Positions 1-5,324 of a DNA stretch of 5,324 nt are shown here, piece by piece. Under the pieces are notes generated by a model. It did no database searches. It saw nothing but the letters and a program-made list of their open reading frames with translations, and was not told the DNA's origin. The position numbers were made by a program, and so were the translations under genes. The stretch's first letter is position 1; every line of letters starts with the position of its first letter. Source of the DNA: an uncultured Collinsella sp. (lineage in GTDB: Bacteria; Actinomycetota; Coriobacteriia; Coriobacteriales; Coriobacteriaceae); assembly GCA_902388545.1 (NCBI GenBank), contig CABMPS010000139.1:1-5324 (forward strand), given 5' to 3'.

Positions 1-415
1 GGGGAATCTCGACATCACGGTAGCCCGCCATGCTAATGGAGATGCCGCCGTTAAAGTCGTACGCGTCAAGGAGCGTTGCCTCGTCCACGTAGCCTTCCGA
101 AAGCGGCGCGACCTCAAAGATGGCCGTGCCCTCGTCATCGGTCGTGGCGGTGAGCTGCTTGTCTGCGGCATAGCGCGATGCGAGCGTGACCTGGGCACCT
201 GCGATGGGCGTATTCTTGTTGGCGACGTCGACCACGACCACACCAAACATGGTGCGCGAGAGAACGAGCACCCTGAAGGGATCTTTTTCGTCGGCATAGG
301 CTGCGGTGGGCGCGAACGGCAATATGAAGGCGTTTGCGCTTCCCGGCACGCGCGGCAACATAATGCTCGCCAGCGAGGACGCTCCGGCAACAAGTAACGA
401 ACGGCGATCAAGCAT
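1..415 (-). CDS. Exported protein with twin-arginine-like signal peptide and Ig-like domain (N-terminal part)
   Basis: The gene runs off the left edge, so only its first 138 codons are visible. The start is ATG at 415-413, with GGGAG (422-426) six bases upstream. The protein opens MLDRRSLLVAGASSL, a twin-arginine-like n-region, then a hydrophobic stretch and likely signal peptidase sites after residue 29 (SANA) or 41 (AAYA). The RR is followed by S-L-L rather than the ideal x-F-L, so Tat export is possible but not certain. Residues about 48-105 alternate in a beta-strand manner (VLVLSRTMFGVVVVDV, then NTPIAGAQVTLAS, then TDDEGTAIFEV). This resembles carboxypeptidase-regulatory or Ig-like domains that are common in surface proteins. 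It is transcribed in the same direction as the LuxR gene upstream, 156 bases apart. I cannot name its function. It may be a wall or surface protein, or a secreted protein with repeated Ig-like modules, because the missing C-terminus would decide. Confidence 0.75.
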   Translation of the reverse strand, partial: MLDRRSLLVAGASSLASIMLPRVPGSANAFILPFAPTAAYADEKDPFRVLVLSRTMFGVVVVDVANKNTPIAGAQVTLASRYAADKQLTATTDDEGTAIFEVAPLSEGYVDEATLLDAYDFNGGISISMAGYRDVEIP

Positions 416-529
416 CTTTGGCTCCCATCCCGCAAACATCGGAGGAAATAATCCAATTTTGCGAGAAGGTGCCCCGTGGCGGTAGTGCCGTTCGATGGCC
501 AAAATGTCCAATTTGAGCGCGCGAAAGCG

Positions 530-568
530 CCAGGCCCCGGAGCGCGTTCGATGCGCTTGGCAGCCCGG
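530..568 (-). repeat. Imperfect inverted repeat just after the LuxR gene
   Basis: Arms at 530-545 and 553-568 pair imperfectly around a 7-base loop. The inner AGCGC/GCGCT is perfect, and the outer part is G+C-rich with mismatches. It begins four bases after the regulator's stop codon on the minus strand. No T-run follows, so it is not a canonical rho-independent terminator. It may still slow or end transcription, or protect the transcript's 3' end. Confidence 0.3.
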
Positions 569-571
569 TCG

Positions 572-1576
572 CTAACGCAACATATGCGCGACCAGTTCGG
601 CGCGTGTGCCGATGCCAAGCTTTGCGTATACGCCGGATAGTCGGTTTTTGACGGTGCCCGGCGACACACCCATATGACGAGCGATTTCGGCATTGGTCCA
701 CCCGCGGCAGGCGAGCATGGCCATGGTGAACTCCGTGGTCGTTAGATCGTCGGCCACATCCTCGCCCGAATCGGGGTTGTGGATGCGCCGCCAGCCGTAG
801 CTGAAGCGGTACGTGATCTCGATGATGCGCGCGAAGTCGTCAGGGTATTGCGTTTTTAGGCATGCCTCGATAAGCCCCTGCAAAAGGCCGTGGTGCTCGC
901 CGATGAGCTCGATAAGGCCGTCGGGGCGCGCAATGTCCCAAGCGGCTCCGAAGTGCGTTTTTGCGGCGTCGATGTCCTTGAGGCTCATGCATGCCATGGA
1001 AGCTGCCAGGTGCAGGAACAGTTCCGAGATCGGATAACTTCCCTGTTTCATGATCAGGGCGTTTTCCGCCATGCCCAGACTGCGGCCATATTCGCCGCGC
1101 AGGTACAGGGCATGCGCCATCACGTAGCTGGCGAACAGGCGCAGGCCTTCGGGCAGATGCGCCGCAAGCGGATAAAACTCTTCGGCGGAATACGGGGAAG
1201 GTAAGTGCAGCAGGACGCTCGCGGCCGAGGCGAACAGGATATGCGTGGCGTGGACGGCGGGCGATTCCTCGTCAGTTGGCGTATCGAGGATGCCCGCAAG
1301 GCAACGGCGGGCATCGGCGATACGGTTGAGCGACAGACTGGCATATCCGCAGATAAAGCATGCGGAATAGCGCAGTGCGGGGTCGGTGGCGTCAAGATGG
1401 GGGCGTGCTGTCTCGGCGGCGAGGGTGGCCTGTCCGCGAAAGTACAGCGCTTCTGCCGTGGCAATGGCGCGCGAATCGGGGTCGGAAATGCCTGCAACCG
1501 CAGCGTCAATCTGCCCCGGCACAAAGGCGGTACACATCAACGGCATGGGAACGCATGGGTAGCCATCGCAGTCCAT
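572..1576 (-). CDS. LuxR-family transcriptional regulator with helical N-terminal domain
   Basis: A 334-residue probable DNA-binding regulator. Residues 278-333 form a LuxR/GerE helix-turn-helix: the scaffold is LTTTEF, then GWTNAEIARHMGVSPGTVKN, then a dimer helix ending near RAELVAHML. The usual R-E at the start of the domain is T-E, and the usual H after TVK-x is replaced by R/N, but the core is intact. Residues about 35-255 are rich in alanine and leucine and look like stacked helices, similar to TPR or MalT-type repeats. No Walker A motif, PAS or receiver domain and no membrane segment is visible, so its signal is unknown. I chose ATG at 1576 because GGGAG (1584-1588) lies seven bases upstream. 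The frame stays open far upstream, through guaA, but the next ATG (1603) has no good ribosome site. It may control the exported protein downstream in the same direction. Confidence 0.85.
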   Translation of the reverse strand: MDCDGYPCVPMPLMCTAFVPGQIDAAVAGISDPDSRAIATAEALYFRGQATLAAETARPHLDATDPALRYSACFICGYASLSLNRIADARRCLAGILDTPTDEESPAVHATHILFASAASVLLHLPSPYSAEEFYPLAAHLPEGLRLFASYVMAHALYLRGEYGRSLGMAENALIMKQGSYPISELFLHLAASMACMSLKDIDAAKTHFGAAWDIARPDGLIELIGEHHGLLQGLIEACLKTQYPDDFARIIEITYRFSYGWRRIHNPDSGEDVADDLTTTEFTMAMLACRGWTNAEIARHMGVSPGTVKNRLSGVYAKLGIGTRAELVAHMLR

Positions 1577-1583
1577 CTTCCAT

Positions 1584-1588
1584 CTCCC
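1584..1588 (-). promoter_or_regulatory. Ribosome binding site that fixes the LuxR gene start
   Basis: GGGAG on the minus strand lies seven bases from the ATG at 1576. The competing in-frame ATG at 1603 is preceded only by an A/T-mixed stretch without a Shine-Dalgarno match. This supports a 334-residue product over longer versions. Confidence 0.6.
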
Positions 1589-1606
1589 ATCAGGTGGCAA
1601 CATTAG

Positions 1607-1723
1607 CAGCAATTGTACTCCTGTTGCTCGGGACTGGAATTTGTGGGTATCGCCTACGATTATGCCGAACGTATAAAGGAAGAGTCTATTGGCGATGCTC
1701 CCAAGGTGGCTGTCGAAGCCTAG
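1607..1723 (+). pseudogene. Possible C-terminal relic of an unknown gene
   Basis: This 38-codon open stretch lies between two stops (TAG at 1604 and TAG at 1721) and reads like real protein near its end: FVGIAYDYAERIKEESIGDA, then PKVAVEA and a stop. The composition (charged helix, small acidic tail) is unlike random frame translation. No convincing start or ribosome site precedes it; a TTG at 1613 has only a distant, weak AGGTGG. I read it as the decayed tail of a lost gene that once lay before guaA. I do not recognise the family, and it could be chance. Confidence 0.3.
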
Positions 1724-1801
1724 CTGACCTTGGAATATAGAAAAACTGCCACCCCTGCAAAAAGCTCTGACGCAGCGATGGGAAACGGACCTCGCTCTGC
1801 A

Positions 1802-1807
1802 TATAAT
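1802..1807 (+). promoter_or_regulatory. Probable -10 element of the guaA promoter
   Basis: A perfect TATAAT lies 66 bases upstream of the guaA start. The hexamer 17 bases upstream (TGGGAA, 1779-1784) matches TTGACA poorly. A TG at 1798-1799 is two bases from the hexamer, rather than the one base of an extended -10. Transcription would start near 1814, giving a leader of about 60 bases. The weak -35 suggests help from an activator, or another sequence contact. Confidence 0.6.
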
Positions 1808-1810
1808 GAG

Positions 1811-1820
1811 GTCATATGAC
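1811..1820. promoter_or_regulatory. Perfect 10-base palindrome at the predicted guaA transcription start
   Basis: GTCATATGAC is its own reverse complement. It begins three bases after the TATAAT, so it covers the expected start point, a common place for a repressor to block transcription. No second copy is seen in the window, and the binding protein is unknown. Confidence 0.35.
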
Positions 1821-1821
1821 G

Positions 1822-1846
1822 GTGCGTTTGCATACATGCAACGCAC
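1822..1846 (+). promoter_or_regulatory. Strong hairpin in the guaA 5' leader
   Basis: GTGCGTTTGCA (1822-1832) pairs with TGCAACGCAC (1837-1846) around a TACA loop, giving ten base pairs with one bulged T. It would form close to the 5' end of the leader, well before the ribosome site at 1861-1867. No T-run follows, so it is not a terminator. It could stabilise the mRNA, act as a protein-binding site in RNA, or be a DNA operator. It does not match a riboswitch I recognise. Confidence 0.5.
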
Positions 1847-1873
1847 TCCCATCGAACCGAAAAGGAGCTCTGC

Positions 1874-2854
1874 ATGGATCCCAACAAGCGTCCCGACGAC
1901 ATGGTGCGAATCACCACTCCCGAACTTGCCCAGGCGTTCATCGAAGAGCAGATCGCTGCAATCCGCGAGCAGATCGGCGACAAGAAAGTCCTGCTGGCCC
2001 TTTCCGGCGGCGTTGACAGCTCCGTTGTCGCGGCACTGCTGATCAAGGCCATCGGCAAGCAGCTTATCTGCGTGCATGTGAATCACGGCCTGATGCGCAA
2101 GGGCGAGAGCGAGCAGGTCGTCGACGTCTTCAAGAACCAGATGGATGCGAACCTGGTCTATGTCGACGCTACCGATCGCTTCCTGGATAAGCTCGTGGAC
2201 GTCGAGGAGCCCGAGGCAAAGCGCAAGATTATCGGCGCCGAGTTCATTCGCGTGTTCGAGGAGGAGGCCCGCAAGGTTGGCGACGAGGTCAGTTTCCTCG
2301 CCCAGGGCACCATCTATCCCGACATTCTTGAGTCCCAAGACGGCGTGAAGGCTCACCACAACGTGGGCGGTCTGCCCGAGGACCTACAGTTTGAGCTCTG
2401 CGAGCCCGTCAAACTGCTGTACAAGGACGAGGTCCGCGTGGTCGGTCGCGAGCTCGGCCTGCCCGAGAACATGGTCGAGCGCCAGCCGTTCCCCGGTCCC
2501 GGCCTGGGCGTCCGCTGCCTTGGTGCCATCACCCGCGACCGTCTTGAGGCGCTGCGCGAAGCCGACGCGATCGTGCGCGAGGAGATCGACAATGCGGGTC
2601 TGACCATCTGGCAGTATTTTGCCGTCGTGCCCGACTTCCGCGCCACCGGCGTGCGCGAGGGCAAGCGCGCCTACGATTGGCCCTGCATCATTCGCTGCAT
2701 CAACACCGTCGATGTTATGACCGCCGAGGTGCCTGAGCTCGACTGGGCGTTGCTCAAGCGCATCACCGCTCGCGTCACCGCCGAGGTTCCCCGTATCTGC
2801 CGCGTGTGCTACGACCTCACGCCGAAGCCGGTTGGCACGGTGGAGTGGGAGTAA
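1874..2854 (+). CDS. guaA: GMP synthase, ATP-pyrophosphatase subunit (no glutaminase domain)
   Basis: This cytoplasmic enzyme converts XMP to GMP, activating XMP with ATP and replacing the adenylate with ammonia, the last step of guanine nucleotide synthesis. The 326 residues match the C-terminal part of full-length bacterial GuaA (about 525 residues). The PP-loop SGGVDSS is at 44-50, followed by the [11 protein letters not shown] segment (68-78), [12 protein letters not shown] (143-154), HHNVGGLP (161-168), the [16 protein letters not shown]/dimer region (203-215) and the typical end [10 protein letters not shown]. The N-terminal class I glutamine amidotransferase domain is absent. The protein begins in what is normally the linker ([13 protein letters not shown] before the PP-loop). 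The ATG has AAAGGAG (1861-1867) six bases upstream, so it is a true start rather than a cut. Ammonia must come from a separate glutaminase subunit, as in archaea, or from free ammonium. A terminator follows, and the gene appears monocistronic. Confidence 0.95.
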   Translation: MDPNKRPDDMVRITTPELAQAFIEEQIAAIREQIGDKKVLLALSGGVDSSVVAALLIKAIGKQLICVHVNHGLMRKGESEQVVDVFKNQMDANLVYVDATDRFLDKLVDVEEPEAKRKIIGAEFIRVFEEEARKVGDEVSFLAQGTIYPDILESQDGVKAHHNVGGLPEDLQFELCEPVKLLYKDEVRVVGRELGLPENMVERQPFPGPGLGVRCLGAITRDRLEALREADAIVREEIDNAGLTIWQYFAVVPDFRATGVREGKRAYDWPCIIRCINTVDVMTAEVPELDWALLKRITARVTAEVPRICRVCYDLTPKPVGTVEWE

Positions 2855-2866
2855 GCTAACTCACCT

Positions 2867-2900
2867 AGCCCCCGTTTCCGCTTGGAAGCGGGGGCTTTTT
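2867..2900 (+). terminator. Rho-independent terminator of guaA
   Basis: AGCCCCCG (2867-2874) pairs with CGGGGGCT (2889-2896). The stem continues inward through TTTCC/GGAAG to a GCTT loop, about 13 pairs in total, and ends in TTTTT (2896-2900). It begins 12 bases after the guaA stop codon. The minus side has no T-run, so it serves guaA rather than the convergent kinase operon. Confidence 0.93.
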
Positions 2901-2911
2901 GCTGGCGCTTC

Positions 2912-2934
2912 GCCCAATTTCGTGCATCTTGGGC
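2912..2934. repeat. Small inverted repeat between the convergent gene ends
   Basis: GCCCAA (2912-2917) and TTGGGC (2929-2934) are perfect reverse complements around an 11-base loop. It partly overlaps another small hairpin, GGCG-CTT-CGCC (2904-2914). It lies 18 bases beyond the kinase stop codon and could mark the 3' end of that operon's transcript, but no T-run follows on the minus strand. Confidence 0.35.
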
Positions 2935-2951
2935 CTCACGTATCCTGCGAA

Positions 2952-4127
2952 CTAACAGATGTGACAAAGGGGCAGTTCCTTTGTCGCATCTTCGATGTTA
3001 TGCGCGGGAAGAGTCACGAGCATAGTCGTTCCCCTCTCTGAGCTCTCTTCGACCTCGATGGAACCGCCGTGGAGTGCGGCGATCTCCCAGACCAGCGCAA
3101 GCCCCAGCCCCACGCCGCCATATGCCCTGCTGCGCGATTTATCGACGCGAAAGAAGGGCTGAAAGATGCTCGTCTGGTATTGCTCGGGAATGCCTTGTCC
3201 CTGGTCGTGCACCCGTAGCAGTACACGGTCGCCCTCGACGCGGGCGCTGATTCGTACGGTCGAGTTGGGCGTGCTGTAGCGAATGGCGTTTTCGGCCAAG
3301 TTGAACAGCAGCCGATAGATCAGCGTGTCGCTGCCGGTCGTTTGCGCGTCGCCCTCGCTTGCGAGCGCGATGCCCTTTTGCTCGGCAAGGGGCGCCAGGT
3401 CGGTGAGCACTTCTTCGATCATCGGCGCCAGGTCAATCGCATCGTTGCAGGGGACGCTGCGCAACTCGCTCATCTCGAGCAGGGTCTTTGTCATGTGCGT
3501 CATTCGCTCGGTCTGCTCTTGCAGCAGCCCGAGCAGACGCGCTGTATCTGCATCGGCGTCGGGGTGCTCGGCGCAAAACAGCTCAACCTGAGCTTGCATG
3601 AGCGCAAGCGGCGTGCGCAGCTCGTGCGCCGCATTGCCCGTAAACTGTTTTTGTGCAGAAAAACCTTCGTCAAGGCGGGCAATCATGTCGTTAAACGACG
3701 CGCTGCAACGCCTAAGCTCAGAGGGCACATCTTCGCTGATCTTTGTGTCGGCGAGGTTGTCGGGCCGCACGCTCTCGACTTGCGCTGCAAAGGTACGCAG
3801 CGGCTGCAACGCATGCCCGCTCACAAAGTAGGCCAGCACGCCACCGAGTAGCGTCACCGCTGCGGTTATGTACCAGCTCGTCGCACCAAACGATTCTTGG
3901 GCGTCGCTCACGACGATGGTCAGATCGTCGTCGAGCTCCTTGCTCGTCGGGTCGAACGAGTTGGGCGAGGCCGCCTCCGCCTTGCTATGCTCCGACATTT
4001 CAGTACCGATTGAGTCCATGTAGCGCATGCCGGAGTAGCCAACCAGGCAATTAATAAGTACGCAGGTCAAACATATCAGCAGAGCTGTCATCAACGTGAT
4101 GCGCCATTGCAGGGACAGTCGCTTCAT
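2952..4127 (-). CDS. Sensor histidine kinase with HAMP domain
   Basis: A 391-residue inner-membrane kinase that autophosphorylates and passes phosphate to the response regulator encoded just upstream. The first membrane helix is at about 11-31, then a short acidic outside loop of about 55 residues (31-85), and the second helix at about 86-104. HAMP follows (about 105-157, HALQPLRTF), then the phosphoacceptor box AAHELRTPLA with H168, the N box NLAENAIRYS (276-285), the G1 box DQGQGIP (308-314), the F box FQPFFRVD (322-329) and the G2 box GGVGLGLAL (337-345). All catalytic boxes are intact. The outside loop is too small for a standard sensor domain, so sensing may involve the membrane helices or a partner protein. 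Two CXXC pairs are visible: C19/C22 in the first helix and C388/C391 at the extreme C-terminus. Its ATG overlaps the regulator's stop codon (ATGA), with GGAGG (4135-4139) seven bases upstream. Confidence 0.95.
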   Translation of the reverse strand: MKRLSLQWRITLMTALLICLTCVLINCLVGYSGMRYMDSIGTEMSEHSKAEAASPNSFDPTSKELDDDLTIVVSDAQESFGATSWYITAAVTLLGGVLAYFVSGHALQPLRTFAAQVESVRPDNLADTKISEDVPSELRRCSASFNDMIARLDEGFSAQKQFTGNAAHELRTPLALMQAQVELFCAEHPDADADTARLLGLLQEQTERMTHMTKTLLEMSELRSVPCNDAIDLAPMIEEVLTDLAPLAEQKGIALASEGDAQTTGSDTLIYRLLFNLAENAIRYSTPNSTVRISARVEGDRVLLRVHDQGQGIPEQYQTSIFQPFFRVDKSRSRAYGGVGLGLALVWEIAALHGGSIEVEESSERGTTMLVTLPAHNIEDATKELPLCHIC

Positions 4128-4798
4128 TCGCCGTCCTCCATAACGTAGCCCTCGCCGATTCGGTTACGGATGGGGTCGTGCCCCAACGCGCCGCGCAGCT
4201 TTTTGCGCAGTGACGAGATGTGCACGCGGGTCGCGTTGCTAAAGCTGTTGACACTGCTATCCCATACGTGGTCGATGAGCTCCTCTTGGCTCACCGGTCG
4301 TCCCTGGTTAAGCATCAGGTACTCCAAGATGCCGGTCTCCTTGCGTGTGAGGGATAGGGCCTCGTCGCCCACGGAGGCGACGCGCGCCTTGGTGTCAAAG
4401 CTCAGCGATCCGCAGGTCAGGACAACATCGCTTTGCGTAAAGCGCCTGAGCGTGAGGCTGCGGATACGTGCCGCCAGCTCGTCAAGGTGGAACGGCTTGG
4501 TGAGGTAGTCGTTGGCGCCCGCATCGAGCCCCGCTACCTTGTCGGAGACCTCGCCGCGTGCCGACAGCACGAGCACCTTGGTCTCACAATCGGTAATTCT
4601 GAGCTGCCTGAGTACGGTCATGCCGTCGACGTGGGGGAGATTAAGGTCGAGCACGACAAGATCGAAGGTCTCGATATCGAGCAGATCGAGGGCCTGCTGC
4701 CCGTCGTAGCAGCAGTCGACGCTATAGGCCAAGTTGCGCAGGCTGCGTGCGATTGCATCGCACAGCGCCCGCTCGTCCTCGACGACCAAGATGCGCAT
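4124..4798 (-). CDS. OmpR/PhoB-family response regulator
   Basis: A 224-residue cytoplasmic regulator, first gene of the two-component operon. The receiver domain (about 1-115) has the acidic pocket E7/D8, phosphoacceptor D51 in VVLDLNLP, the switch residue S79 in VLSA and K101 in LTKPF. The winged-helix DNA-binding domain spans about 125-222, with the recognition helix near RVHISSLRKKL (191-201) and the wing at NRIGEGYV. All key residues are present and the length is normal. The ATG at 4798 has AAGGAG (4805-4810) six bases upstream. Its stop overlaps the kinase start by four bases, so the two are translationally coupled and almost certainly partners. It diverges from the CXXC/Fe-S operon across 89 bases, which makes that operon a plausible target. 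OmpR-type regulators usually bind tandem direct repeats, and I see no clear pair here. Confidence 0.96.
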   Translation of the reverse strand: MRILVVEDERALCDAIARSLRNLAYSVDCCYDGQQALDLLDIETFDLVVLDLNLPHVDGMTVLRQLRITDCETKVLVLSARGEVSDKVAGLDAGANDYLTKPFHLDELAARIRSLTLRRFTQSDVVLTCGSLSFDTKARVASVGDEALSLTRKETGILEYLMLNQGRPVSQEELIDHVWDSSVNSFSNATRVHISSLRKKLRGALGHDPIRNRIGEGYVMEDGE

Positions 4799-4887
4799 AA
4801 CGTTCTCCTTGCATAGTCATTCGCGCTTAACACGGATTTTATAGTCGGTATGGTCCAATGGGTCGCGAAACGAAAGGAGTGGTCAGA
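4799..4887. promoter_or_regulatory. Divergent promoter region between the two-component operon and the CXXC/Fe-S operon
   Basis: The 89-base gap must hold promoters for both directions. An A/T-rich core gives TATAAA on the minus strand (4843-4838) and TATAGT on the plus strand (4840-4845), so the two -10 candidates overlap and may compete. Neither has a good -35 at 16-18 bases. TTCGCG (4820-4825) and CGCGAA (4864-4869) form a perfect inverted pair spaced almost evenly around this core. ATAGTC also occurs twice (4813-4818 and 4841-4846). These are candidate regulator contacts, but each is short enough to be chance. Confidence 0.45.
4873..4879 (+). promoter_or_regulatory. Ribosome binding site for the CXXC protein gene
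   Basis: AAAGGAG lies eight bases before a TTG at 4888. It decides the start of a gene that has no ATG at its N-terminus; without it, the first in-frame ATG would be codon 20, in the middle of the membrane segment. Confidence 0.7.
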
Positions 4888-5034
4888 TTGTTCAAAGCGA
4901 TTAAGCCTGTGGCGCAGGTGGCTTTGCTGATCGTTGGGGTAGCCATGGTTGGCTTTGGCATTATGCGCGGCGAGGCAGATGCCGTGCTGGCCAAGGCAAT
5001 CAGGCTGTGCTTGGAGTGTATCGGAATTGGTTAA
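4888..5034 (+). CDS. CD1871A-family small CXXC protein
   Basis: A 48-residue protein starting at TTG 4888 with a strong AAAGGAG site. It has one hydrophobic segment (about 10-26, QVALLIVGVAMVGFGIM), then RGEADAVLAKAIRLCLEC and the end IGIG. The layout of one membrane segment, R-G-E, a helix with VL-x-KA, then CLECIGIG is what I know as the CD1871A family of CXXC proteins. These occur directly before membrane 4Fe-4S proteins in anaerobes. C41 and C44 form the CXXC pair and could bind metal, carry a disulfide or contact the Fe-S protein; the biochemical role is unknown. The next gene starts at TTG 5027, inside this gene's last codons, so the two are translationally coupled. Most automatic gene callers would miss it because of its size and TTG start. 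Confidence 0.85.
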   Translation: MFKAIKPVAQVALLIVGVAMVGFGIMRGEADAVLAKAIRLCLECIGIG

Positions 5035-5324
5035 AAGAAAAAATACCGTATCGCATCTTTTGGCGAGATTTCGCGGATTGATTCAGGCGGCGGCAACGCT
5101 TGCGACCAACATTCACCTGCCTAATTTTGCCAAGGGAGGCATCTACCAGGGGGCGGGCAAAGCCGTCTGCGTGCCGGGGCTCAACTGCTACTCGTGTCCG
5201 GCGGCCTCAGGTGCGTGCCCCATCGGGTCGTTTCAGTCGGTGGTGGGCTCGTCTAAGTTCAGCTTTTCGTATTACGTCACCGGAACACTCATCCTGATCG
5301 GCGTGCTGCTGGGACGTTTTGTAT
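5027..5324 (+). CDS. Membrane 4Fe-4S binding protein, NapH/YccM-like (N-terminal part)
   Basis: Ninety-nine codons are visible before the right edge. After a basic N-terminus (VKRKN) comes a helix beginning near residue 11, then a cysteine block with C48, C54, C57 and C64 (spacing C-x5-C-x2-C-x6-C-P, read as CVPGLNCYSCP then GACPIGSFQ). A membrane segment begins at about residue 82 (YYVTGTLILIGVLLGRF). This matches the start of membrane electron-transfer proteins of the NapH/NosR/YccM type, which usually carry further membrane helices and ferredoxin-like CxxCxxCxxxCP clusters later, here outside the window. The start is inferred as TTG 5027, overlapping the CXXC gene by eight bases, with GGAG (5013-5016) ten bases upstream; no ATG or GTG start is available. 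It probably moves electrons at the membrane together with the small CXXC protein. Donor and acceptor cannot be told from this fragment. Confidence 0.85.
   Translation, partial: MVKRKNTVSHLLARFRGLIQAAATLATNIHLPNFAKGGIYQGAGKAVCVPGLNCYSCPAASGACPIGSFQSVVGSSKFSFSYYVTGTLILIGVLLGRFV

Larger units (their letters stand above)
1577..1873. other. Divergent intergenic region between the LuxR gene and guaA
   Basis: This 297-base stretch separates the two divergent genes. The guaA side holds the promoter, palindrome and leader hairpin listed separately. An imperfect inverted repeat, AGCGA (1774-1778) with TCGCT (1792-1796), sits just upstream of the TATAAT and could be part of an operator. On the luxR side there are only weak minus-strand -10 candidates (TACAAT at 1617-1612, CATAAT at 1664-1659), with no matching -35. 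No intact gene is visible. Confidence 0.6.

Noticed and set aside
515..529. GCGC-GAAA-GCGC hairpin as terminator of the LuxR gene.
   Set aside because: There are only four base pairs and no T-run on the relevant strand; it is too weak to call.
408..701. A 97-codon minus-strand frame overlapping the LuxR gene end and the exported protein start.
   Set aside because: It is in another frame of two better-supported genes, has arginine-rich, low-quality sequence, and no ribosome site.
1577..2359. Minus-strand extension of the LuxR frame giving a 595-residue protein that runs antisense through guaA.
   Set aside because: guaA on the plus strand is certain. The antisense part has no family resemblance, and a good ribosome site supports the start at 1576. 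Long antisense openness is common over G+C-rich genes.
3342..3851. A 169-codon plus-strand frame inside the histidine kinase.
   Set aside because: It is the antisense shadow of a kinase whose catalytic boxes are all intact.
4853..4858. TTGGAC on the minus strand as a -35 element for the response regulator.
   Set aside because: The nearest -10 candidate (TATAAA, 4843-4838) is only nine bases away, far too close for a normal promoter.

Overview
The window looks like part of a chromosome from a Coriobacteriia-type actinobacterium (Collinsella or a close relative). This is inferred from the G+C-rich coding style, a LuxR-type regulator with a long helical N-terminal half, and a small CLEC protein placed before a membrane 4Fe-4S protein. 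No rRNA or other decisive marker is present, so the genus is a best guess. I see no tRNA, rRNA, CRISPR array, insertion sequence or phage gene.

Layout from left to right: (1) 1-415, minus strand: the N-terminal part of an exported protein with a twin-arginine-like signal peptide and a predicted beta-rich, Ig-like domain, cut by the window edge. (2) 572-1576, minus strand: a 334-residue LuxR-family regulator. (3) 1577-1873: a 297-base intergenic region holding the upstream side of luxR, a short coding-like relic (1607-1723), and the guaA control region. That region has a perfect TATAAT, a palindrome at the predicted transcription start and a strong hairpin in the leader. (4) 1874-2854, plus strand: the ATP-pyrophosphatase part of GMP synthase, without its glutaminase domain. 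A clear rho-independent terminator follows it. (5) 2952-4798, minus strand: a two-component operon, with an OmpR/PhoB-type response regulator overlapping a HAMP-containing histidine kinase by ATGA. (6) 4888 to the right edge, plus strand and divergent from the two-component operon: a 48-residue CXXC protein of the CD1871A type. It overlaps the start of a membrane 4Fe-4S protein of the NapH/YccM-like kind, which runs off the window.

The window therefore joins one housekeeping gene (guanine nucleotide synthesis), one regulator beside an exported protein, and one two-component system facing a probable redox/electron-transfer operon across an 89-base divergent promoter region. The facing arrangement suggests that the two-component system may control the CXXC/Fe-S operon, but this is inferred from position only. 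The most interesting points are the stand-alone GMP synthase ATPase subunit with its structured leader, and the small CXXC/Fe-S module facing a kinase that has CXXC pairs of its own.
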